A stretch of 9,462 bases of DNA from Bdellovibrionales bacterium (GTDB taxonomy: Bacteria; Bdellovibrionota; Bdellovibrionia; Bdellovibrionales; UBA1609), in NCBI GenBank assembly GCA_020435025.1, contig JAGRAG010000010.1, forward strand, positions 1-9,462. Reading direction: 5' to 3'. Shown here one piece after another: positions 1-4,793 of this stretch; position 1 is the stretch's first letter, and every line of letters starts with the position of its first letter. Below the pieces are notes generated by a model. That model searched no databases. It had not been told where the DNA came from and saw only the letters and a list, made by a program, of their open reading frames with translations. A program made the position numbers and the translations under genes.

Positions 1-164
1 TGATAGTCGTGTAGCTGTATTGTGGTGTGGGTACACGACTAATAAATAGATTCAAGTAAACCTTATTGTATCGATACGGGACTGATTAAATTAACAAAAG
101 AATAACTAAATTAATATCCTTTTGGCTCCGAAAATAAATTGTATTTACAACTTAAGGAGTCAGT
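1..164. other. Intergenic region upstream of the 198-aa gene, with a 10-bp inverted repeat
   Basis: No ORF of note is seen here. A perfect 10-bp inverted repeat, TAGTCGTGTA at 4-13 and TACACGACTA at 32-41, encloses an 18-nt spacer. It is not followed by a T-run on the plus strand, so it is not a classic intrinsic terminator in that direction; it may be a terminator stem, an operator or a recombination-site relic. A second small palindrome, GTATCGATAC, lies at 68-77. The region must carry the promoter of the downstream gene, but no convincing -35/-10 pair with 16-18 bp spacing stands out in the AT-rich stretch 85-145. Confidence 0.5.
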
Positions 165-761
165 ATGTCTAAAATGATTGCTGCGTTTCATTGGGATTCT
201 AGCAAAAAAGAAGTTTCAACTCTCTTTGTAGAAGATAAAACTTGGAAAGTTCGGAATCGACCTAAAAATATAAAATGTAATTCAACTACAAACCATTCTG
301 TATTTACAAAAAATGCCAATGATGCAATATCTGATTTTTTTAATGAAATAAATAACCTTCAGACATTAGGAAACACAGTTCTAGTAGAGTATAAAATAGT
401 TTCTGGATCAGGACCTATAGTAAGATATAAAAACAGATTTGCAAAACAAGGTGTTGAATCTGATTTTGTAGAGAAAACTTTTAAAACTTATTTATCACAG
501 TACAAGCTAAAACATAGATCTCTTAGAACAAACTTAAAAAAGGAAGCCCTTTCAGAATTCACAAAAATGATTAAAGGGTTGAATTTAATGGGTTCAAATA
601 GAGGTGAGGCGTTTAAACATAGAGTATGGGCCGTAGCACTTCACGCAACAAAAAAAACATACTCAAAAAAGGTATTTTCTGTATTTCATGCTAAACGTCA
701 TTCAACTAAAAAAAAGAAAGATGTTCAGCCGCTTTTTCGATCTTGGGTAAGCAATCTTTAA
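165..761 (+). CDS. Hypothetical protein, 198 aa
   Basis: I do not recognise the family. The start is well supported: AAGGAG at 154-159 lies 5 nt before ATG. The protein is soluble-looking, with no signal peptide or membrane segment. The N-terminus reads MIAAFHWDSSKKEVSTLFVE, compatible with a beta-strand pair. The C-terminal third (about residues 140-198) is strongly basic, including KRHSTKKKK, which would suit nucleic-acid binding, but no fold can be named. The gene stands alone on the plus strand and its last 56 bp overlap the end of a convergent minus-strand gene. A run of eight A's near 709-716 encodes the terminal lysines and is a possible slippage site. Coding status is likely; function is unknown. 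Confidence 0.72.
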   Translation: MSKMIAAFHWDSSKKEVSTLFVEDKTWKVRNRPKNIKCNSTTNHSVFTKNANDAISDFFNEINNLQTLGNTVLVEYKIVSGSGPIVRYKNRFAKQGVESDFVEKTFKTYLSQYKLKHRSLRTNLKKEALSEFTKMIKGLNLMGSNRGEAFKHRVWAVALHATKKTYSKKVFSVFHAKRHSTKKKKDVQPLFRSWVSNL

Positions 762-981
762 GAAACAATTTACCTTCATCTGCCCATTTTCTCTCAACAA
801 GAGAATCTGGGTTCATTTCATTCAGGCATTGTTTAAAAATGTCAATTTCACGTATAAGCTTATCATGAGCTGCTTTCAAAAAATCTCTATTACCCAGCTC
901 AATTGATTCATCCAATTCATCTATCGCACCAGCTAGTGCTAAAGTAGACTCTCCAATTAGTTGTTTTTTTGCTTTTTTCAT
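706..981 (-). CDS. Small helical hypothetical protein, 91 aa
   Basis: I do not recognise it. The protein is almost wholly alpha-helical in character (MKKAKKQLIGESTLALAG at the start, then alternating acidic and hydrophobic residues), and is probably cytoplasmic. I chose ATG at 979-981 because GGAG lies 3 nt upstream; an in-frame TTG at 988-990 would add three residues but would use up that Shine-Dalgarno. The 3' end overlaps antisense with the last 56 bp of the convergent 198-aa gene. A perfect TATAAT sits only 8 bases upstream of the ATG (990-995), which would give a near-leaderless transcript if used, so the real promoter may lie further upstream. It could be a small immunity or regulatory protein, but nothing proves that. 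Confidence 0.55.
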   Translation of the reverse strand: MKKAKKQLIGESTLALAGAIDELDESIELGNRDFLKAAHDKLIREIDIFKQCLNEMNPDSLVERKWADEGKLFLKDCLPKIEKAAEHLSFF

Positions 982-1057
982 ACTCTCCAATTATACAAAA
1001 CTTCTAAAAAACTTAATACTCTACATCAACTAAAATGTAACCTTTATATTCAATAGA

Positions 1058-1092
1058 CAAAAAGGGGCTCAAAGTACAAACCCTAAGCCCCT
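1058..1092 (-). terminator. Intrinsic terminator after the 72-aa gene
   Basis: On the minus strand a perfect 7-bp stem, AGGGGCT/AGCCCCT (plus positions 1086-1092 and 1063-1069), with a 16-nt loop is followed at once by TTTTT (1058-1062 in plus coordinates). It begins 6 nt past the stop codon of the 72-aa gene (TAA, 1098-1100), as expected for rho-independent termination, and separates that gene from the minus-strand gene at 706-981. Confidence 0.7.
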
Positions 1093-1097
1093 CAAAA

Positions 1098-1316
1098 TTA
1101 TCCTAAATTATTACCCTTTTTGCCATCAGGGTTAGAAGCTGGTGTGGGAACACCATTTATATTTCTAACATGATAGTCTGAATAATTACCTGATCGAATC
1201 TCGCTAACAAACTGAGGTCTAGTCATATTTTGACCAGTTCTGTTATCAACGAAACCAGTGTTTCTTCCTGTTGAAGTTTCTCTTGTGACGCTTACACGTC
1301 CATTTTTTTTAGGCAT
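1098..1316 (-). CDS. Small protein, 72 aa, possibly DUF3892-like
   Basis: This is very likely a real gene: AGGAGG (1322-1327 in plus coordinates) lies 5 nt before ATG and an intrinsic terminator follows the stop. The N-terminus is basic (MPKKNGRVSVTRE). The core reads TRPQFVSEIRSGNYSDYHV, followed by NGVPTPASNPDG and a final NNLG. The pattern of a short helix ending in I..G, a strand with YHV, then a P.SNPD...NNL tail recalls small DUF3892-type proteins, but I can only claim a loose resemblance. There are no catalytic motifs, no membrane segment and no cysteines. The gene is isolated between its own promoter and terminator, which suggests an independent cargo cassette. Function is unknown. 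Confidence 0.7.
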   Translation of the reverse strand: MPKKNGRVSVTRETSTGRNTGFVDNRTGQNMTRPQFVSEIRSGNYSDYHVRNINGVPTPASNPDGKKGNNLG

Positions 1317-1325
1317 CCTTGCCTC

Positions 1326-1520
1326 CTATTGGTTATGGAGACTATTGGGCCTACTAATAATTGACTTGAAAGATGTTATCCATTCAAATGGTGATATATC
1401 AAAAAATTCAAATTCAACAATCTGAGGCTTACTAGTCTCGGTTTGTATTAGAGCGAGGTTGCAGCCTCGCTTTATTTTACCAAAATTATACCCACCAAAT
1501 TGCCTATTTTTAAACCCCAA
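1326..1520 (-). CDS. Doubtful small ORF upstream of the 72-aa gene
   Basis: An open frame of up to 64 codons begins at TTG (1518-1520) and ends with a TAG that overlaps the first base pairs of the next gene's Shine-Dalgarno, as in translationally coupled pairs. Its second half (PQIVEFEFFDISPFEWITSF) looks protein-like. Against it: there is no RBS at the TTG, no ATG or GTG inside, and a candidate promoter (-10 at 1485-1490) lies inside its 5' part, so the transcript would start within it. It may be an untranslated leader or a gene remnant. No family is recognised. Confidence 0.25.
   Translation of the reverse strand: MGFKNRQFGGYNFGKIKRGCNLALIQTETSKPQIVEFEFFDISPFEWITSFKSIISRPNSLHNQ
1452..1480. 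promoter_or_regulatory. Stable hairpin in the leader of the 72-aa gene, terminator-like on the plus strand
   Basis: A 7-bp perfect stem AGCGAGG (1452-1458)/CCTCGCT (1465-1471) closes a 6-nt loop. Read on the plus strand it is followed by TTTATTTT, so it could stop plus-strand transcription, although no plus-strand gene ends nearby. Read on the minus strand it would lie within the first ~30 nt of the leader mRNA from the candidate promoter, without a T-run, so there it would be a 5' stabilising or regulatory hairpin. Confidence 0.45.
1485..1514 (-). promoter_or_regulatory. Candidate promoter for the 72-aa gene
   Basis: On the minus strand a perfect TATAAT occupies plus positions 1485-1490. 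With an 18-bp spacer, TTTAAA (4/6 match to TTGACA) lies at 1509-1514. Transcription would begin near 1478, leaving a leader of about 160 nt before the ATG at 1316. The first stretch of that leader contains the GCGAGG hairpin at 1452-1471. Judged by eye only. Confidence 0.4.
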
Positions 1521-1563
1521 AATCGCTATTTTTAAGTACAGCTAAGGTTTTGAGATCCCAGAG

Positions 1564-1586
1564 TTTTTAGAACTTTTTTGTATAAT
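1564..1586 (+). promoter_or_regulatory. TATAAT-containing element upstream of the PIN operon
   Basis: A perfect -10 hexamer TATAAT lies at 1581-1586. No good -35 stands 16-18 bp upstream; TTGAGA at 1550-1555 is 25 bp away, too far. The T-rich element containing the box is nearly repeated in reverse orientation at 990-1011. Transcription from here would start near 1593 and give a leader of about 190 nt with two hairpins before the ATG at 1784. It is the only promoter-like site I see for the operon. Confidence 0.35.
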
Positions 1587-1775
1587 ATATATGACGCAAA
1601 GCCATTTATTTTGAATTCAGACCAAATCTATCAGAAATTAACGCTTTTGAGGGCTTGGGAGAATATTTTGTCTCCCCGACCAATTTCTCTACAAGAGAAT
1701 TTGGTCAAATACCTGAAATCCCACGTTCCTTCGGCTTCCGTTCCATCTGTTAGAAAAAATCTTGTAGAGTTGTAG
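1578..1775 (+). CDS. Doubtful small ORF or leader peptide before the PIN-membrane gene
   Basis: An open frame of 65 codons ends at TAG 1773-1775, 8 nt before the next gene's ATG. The far 5' start (TTG 1578) has no RBS and overlaps the TATAAT box, so it is unlikely. A better start is TTG at 1668-1670, preceded 6 nt upstream by GGGAG (1657-1661), giving a 35-aa basic peptide beginning SPRPISLQENLVKYLKSHVP. That Shine-Dalgarno lies in the stem GGGAGA/TCTCCC (1657-1676), so its access could be controlled by folding. The frame is of unknown family. It may be a leader peptide coupling translation to the downstream nuclease gene, a tiny partner protein, or non-coding structured RNA. Confidence 0.3.
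   Translation: MYNIYDAKPFILNSDQIYQKLTLLRAWENILSPRPISLQENLVKYLKSHVPSASVPSVRKNLVEL
1657..1706 (+). promoter_or_regulatory. Twin hairpins in the leader of the PIN operon
   Basis: Two stems lie one base apart. The first is GGGAGA (1657-1662) with TCTCCC (1671-1676) and an 8-nt loop. The second pairs GACCAATTTCTC (1678-1689) with GAGAATTTGGTC (1695-1706), 11 of 12 positions complementary, closing a 5-nt loop that can tighten to 3 nt by one more pair. Neither is followed by a T-run, so they are not terminators. They point to a folded 5' leader or a small RNA upstream of the 622-aa gene. Confidence 0.5.
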
Positions 1776-1783
1776 AGGGGGAA

Positions 1784-3652
1784 ATGATTAATAAAAATAG
1801 TCCGATTGCAAACCTCGCAATTCTCGAAACTATTCGCTCCAGATCAACAGGTTTTTATCTAGATCACTTTTTACCTATATTAGCCATGTCACTTGAAAGT
1901 ATAGATAAAGAGCGGCTTACCGATGAAGATATTCAATCAGTCCTCAAAGAAAATTTTGATATACATGCACCTTTATCGACAGCAAGGTTAATCGCTAATA
2001 GAGCTAAGAAAAAAAAGCTAATAACTCAAAAAGATAACTCTTATTTTATAAACCACGAATCAGTTCAAAAACTTACAATAAAATTCAAAGAAAAGTCAAA
2101 AAAGGCACAGATTGCTCAAAACGAACTGTTTCAAGATATGATCAACTTTTCTAAAGACCGCTTCCAACTAGACCTGACTCACGAAGATGTACAGATATAT
2201 TTTTCAGAATACTTAACGGGGTATCACTTAGACTTAATTAAAGACATTGATAGGGGGGATTCTACCCCCAGAGCCTCGTCAAAAGTAGAAAATTCAGATT
2301 TTTTAATTAGCTCATACATATCTCAATTAATTGAGACAAAAAGTAAAATTTTTGAGTATTTAGAGACTACCGTTCGTGGATATATGTTAGCCAGCTTTTT
2401 AACTATCACCCACACTACTGATGGAAAAACTAAGCTAACAGAAATGAACATATTTCTAGATACCCCTTTGTTAATGGGCCTACTTGGATTTGATGGTCCA
2501 ATAAGAGAAGCTTCTTTAGTAGAAATGCTTGAACTTGCTCAAAAACTAAAAGCGTCCACCAATGTATTTCAACATAGTTATAATGAGTGGGAGGGTGTCT
2601 TTGAAGCGTGGTCTGGTGCTTTAAGGAGTGGAAACACGCATGCCATGAACCCTGCTACACTTCAATTGTTAAGAGCTAAAAAAATGGACTATGCAGCTAT
2701 CGACAGCTTAGTTCCAAGATTAAAATCCAAGCTCGAAAGATTAAAAATTACAATTAAAGACAAACCCCCTAACACTGACCCAAACCTTGTTGTTGACGAA
2801 GTTGCCTTGAAAGAACAATTGGTAAAATCAGGTTTTAATGACCGAGGAAAGAGACTTGATCGCGATATTGACAGTGCAACGGCCATTTTTAGATTAAGAA
2901 ACGGTGTTAGCAGAGTCTCCTTAAAAGATGCACCCCCTATTTTTGTTACAGACAACACTTTGTTGTGTTCAGAATTTAAAAAGTTTTTTGCTGATTACAT
3001 CGATGAAAAATCAATCCCTATTGTGGTCGGTGATATTTGGCTTACAAATTTATGCTGGATGTTGAACCCAACATTATTCCCAACACTGCCCAAGAAGCTT
3101 ATAGTTTCCCACTGTTATGGAACTTTATATCAAGACGATGGGATGTGGCAAAACTTCCTACAAAGATGTGAGCGTCTCAGGAAAGAAGAGAAAATTTCTG
3201 AGGATGAGTTACTTCTAGTACGGCAGGAAAAACAATTTATGATCACAGCAAAAGAAATAGCTCTCACAGAAGGCTCTGATTATGACGACCAAGCTTTACT
3301 TTCTGGTATTTCAGCAACAAAAAGTAAAATCTTTAGAGAAAAAGATGAGCAAATTCGAACTTTAGCCAACTCTGTTGGAAACATAGAAAATACAGTTAAA
3401 AAAATCTTTGATTTTATCTCTACTTCCATATCATGGTTAATATTTTCTGCTGTTTTAGGCCTTCTTATTTTCATTATATATTTGGCTGTGGAAAATAATA
3501 AAAATTTATACCAATACTTAGCTTTAGCTATATTCGGTCTTTTAGCCTTTTTCGTAGATATAAAGCTTTTCAGAGATAGACTAGTTTACCGTACGAAAAT
3601 TAATAATTTTCTTTGGAGCAAATTTGAACAGATGAAAAATTTAAACAAGTAA
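1784..3652 (+). CDS. PIN-like nuclease with two C-terminal membrane helices, 622 aa
   Basis: A probable membrane-anchored RNase-type protein. The N-terminus (about 40-95) resembles a winged helix (LTDEDIQSVLKENFDIHAPL, then KKKLI...YFIN). The centre carries a PIN-like acidic series: D226 in NIFLDTPLLMGLLG, E268 in HSYNEWEGVFEAW, D361/D363 in DRDIDSATAIF and D390 in PIFVTDNTLL. PIN domains use such residues to bind metal and cleave RNA. Residues about 470-545 are charged and helical, possibly a coiled coil. Two hydrophobic helices follow at about 550-570 and 574-593, then a short basic tail. The start is ATG after GAGGGGG with close spacing. The next gene begins 15 nt downstream, so the two form an operon. 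The nuclease call rests on motif order, not on a profile search. It could be a phage-defence effector or toxin, but no partner antitoxin is recognisable. Confidence 0.75.
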   Translation: MINKNSPIANLAILETIRSRSTGFYLDHFLPILAMSLESIDKERLTDEDIQSVLKENFDIHAPLSTARLIANRAKKKKLITQKDNSYFINHESVQKLTIKFKEKSKKAQIAQNELFQDMINFSKDRFQLDLTHEDVQIYFSEYLTGYHLDLIKDIDRGDSTPRASSKVENSDFLISSYISQLIETKSKIFEYLETTVRGYMLASFLTITHTTDGKTKLTEMNIFLDTPLLMGLLGFDGPIREASLVEMLELAQKLKASTNVFQHSYNEWEGVFEAWSGALRSGNTHAMNPATLQLLRAKKMDYAAIDSLVPRLKSKLERLKITIKDKPPNTDPNLVVDEVALKEQLVKSGFNDRGKRLDRDIDSATAIFRLRNGVSRVSLKDAPPIFVTDNTLLCSEFKKFFADYIDEKSIPIVVGDIWLTNLCWMLNPTLFPTLPKKLIVSHCYGTLYQDDGMWQNFLQRCERLRKEEKISEDELLLVRQEKQFMITAKEIALTEGSDYDDQALLSGISATKSKIFREKDEQIRTLANSVGNIENTVKKIFDFISTSISWLIFSAVLGLLIFIIYLAVENNKNLYQYLALAIFGLLAFFVDIKLFRDRLVYRTKINNFLWSKFEQMKNLNK

Positions 3653-3667
3653 GCAGGAGAACATGTT

Positions 3668-4180
3668 TTGAAAGAGTTTATCTTTGCACATATAGAAAAA
3701 ATTCTTGCCCTAGCGGGATCAATATCTGGATTTTTCATTGGTAAATATTCTGAACGGCAAAAGCTAAAAAATTCCTCTGATGTAAAAACTTTTGATGCTT
3801 TAACACAGAAAATGCCGGAGTTCTCAAGAATCAAACTATTTTTCAATGAAATGGACCTTAAAAACTCCTTTAAAACAGACGTATTAGGGGTCGCTCATGA
3901 TGTATTGAGAGACTTTTGCCAAGATCGTACAAAAAATTTTCACAATAAAAATGTCAATTCTAAAATGATAGATGCCTGGAATGCGATTCGTGAATTATCT
4001 GAAGAAGTCGGCTCCCGAACATCACCTGATCCAAATGGTTGGCAAACTATTAGTCGAGAAAAATATGGCCATGGAGTCGATGACTTTGAAAGCGGTGAAA
4101 TCCTGAATGACATGGCTAATGCTTTTTTCTATAAATATGAAGAATTTCTAGCTGAAGCCAAAAAAGAGCTTTTAATATAA
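3668..4180 (+). CDS. Membrane-anchored hypothetical protein, 170 aa, partner of the PIN-like protein
   Basis: The family is not recognised. It has one N-terminal membrane segment (about residues 11-26, ILALAGSISGFFIG) followed by a basic stretch (KYSERQKLK), so the bulk should lie in the cytoplasm. The rest is soluble and mainly helical, with RDFCQDRTKNFHNKN and a conserved-looking GWQTISREKYGHGVDDFE. I chose TTG at 3668: AGGAG (3655-3659) is 8 nt away, whereas the ATG at 3663 is in another frame and meets TGA after two codons. Spacing of 15 nt after the 622-aa gene means co-transcription. Both proteins have membrane segments, which suggests they work together at the inner membrane, as sensor and effector or effector and inhibitor; which is which cannot be told. 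Confidence 0.75.
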   Translation: MKEFIFAHIEKILALAGSISGFFIGKYSERQKLKNSSDVKTFDALTQKMPEFSRIKLFFNEMDLKNSFKTDVLGVAHDVLRDFCQDRTKNFHNKNVNSKMIDAWNAIRELSEEVGSRTSPDPNGWQTISREKYGHGVDDFESGEILNDMANAFFYKYEEFLAEAKKELLI

Positions 4181-4193
4181 TTTTCTAAATCAA

Positions 4194-4597
4194 CTAAACC
4201 CCAACCCTCTTCTGCTCTTTTTTCTTCGCCTTGCGATTAATGGCCTCAAAGATATGAAGGTACCTCATAGTCGTTTCCACATCTTTATGTCCAAGAATTG
4301 CCTTAGCTAAAAAGAAATCACCACAAGTTCTACCCACGAATTTAGTTGAAAATGTATGCCTACAACAGTGCTGAGACTTAGATTTGTATTTGCTGCCTAG
4401 TTTTGAATAGATCTCTACTAGTTCAGCCCCTAAAGTATTTTTTCTCAGACCATCAAACAGTAGATAGTCTTTTCCATCAGTACCAAATTCTTGTGCATTG
4501 AGACGCTCTAACTGAGCGTTAAATCGCTTTGCCAATATGCTGAATACATCTTATCGATGATGGGTACAATGCGACCTACGCCTGATTTAATATTGGA
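4194..4597 (-). pseudogene. Tyrosine recombinase (phage-type integrase), truncated and frameshifted
   Basis: The downstream open frame (4194-4535, TTG start) carries the C-terminal catalytic half of a tyrosine recombinase: H56-x-x-R59 in HCCRHTFSTKF, then LGHKDVETTMRYLH with H83 and the nucleophile Y92 nine residues later, exactly the family spacing. The first catalytic Arg and the N-terminal DNA-binding domain are missing. Upstream, in another frame (about 4531-4597), GVGRIVPIIDKMY matches the R.VPI segment that normally precedes this region, so a frameshift occurred near 4520-4537. That frame is closed by a TAA at 4598-4600, beyond which plus-strand unrelated sequence begins. The enzyme cannot be active. 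It is a relic of a prophage, genomic island or similar integrating element. Confidence 0.85.
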
Positions 4598-4767
4598 TTA
4601 GGAGTATTTTAAATAGCAAAAATCTAACTGACGATGATCTCTTGAATTATTCCGAAAAACTCAATCATGCGCTTCGAATACTGCTAGAGTCATTTGTTGA
4701 TAGCCAAGACAGTATTCTTAATGGGAATCGTGAGTTACGCATAGCCGTTCTAAAAAAGAGGCTATAA
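4591..4767 (+). pseudogene. ORF remnant, 58 open codons, unknown
   Basis: On the plus strand an open frame runs from just after a TAA (4588-4590) to TAA 4765-4767. It has no ATG or GTG; only a TTG at 4642 is available, without RBS. From about 4612 the translation looks like a real protein end: NSKNLTDDDLLNYSEKLNHA, a helical region, then a basic tail ending VLKKRL. It probably is the 3' remnant of a gene whose 5' part was lost where it now meets the broken recombinase. A TAGGAG at 4599-4604 has no usable start at proper distance. No family is recognised. Confidence 0.35.
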
Positions 4768-4793
4768 AAAGTAGTCGGGTAACCCTAGAACTA
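4766..4793 (-). terminator. Weak possible terminator after the nuclease-helicase gene
   Basis: Just past the TAG stop, on the minus strand, TAGT...GGG TTA CCC...ACTA can fold (plus positions 4772-4793) with an internal bulge, followed by CTTTTT (4766-4771). The inner stem is short with a 3-nt loop, so strength is doubtful. Confidence 0.25.

Noticed and set aside
2689..2958. Minus-strand ORF within the PIN-like gene
   Set aside because: It is antisense to a confident coding region, with no RBS or recognisable domain; the other minus-strand ORFs at 3280-3474 and 3586-3846 were rejected for the same reason.
4772..4781. TAGTCGGGTA near the dead integrase, one mismatch from TAGTCGTGTA at 4-13, as a possible att pair
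   Set aside because: Only 10 bp with a mismatch and no extended similarity; expected by chance in a window of this size, and here it is part of a weak terminator-like fold.
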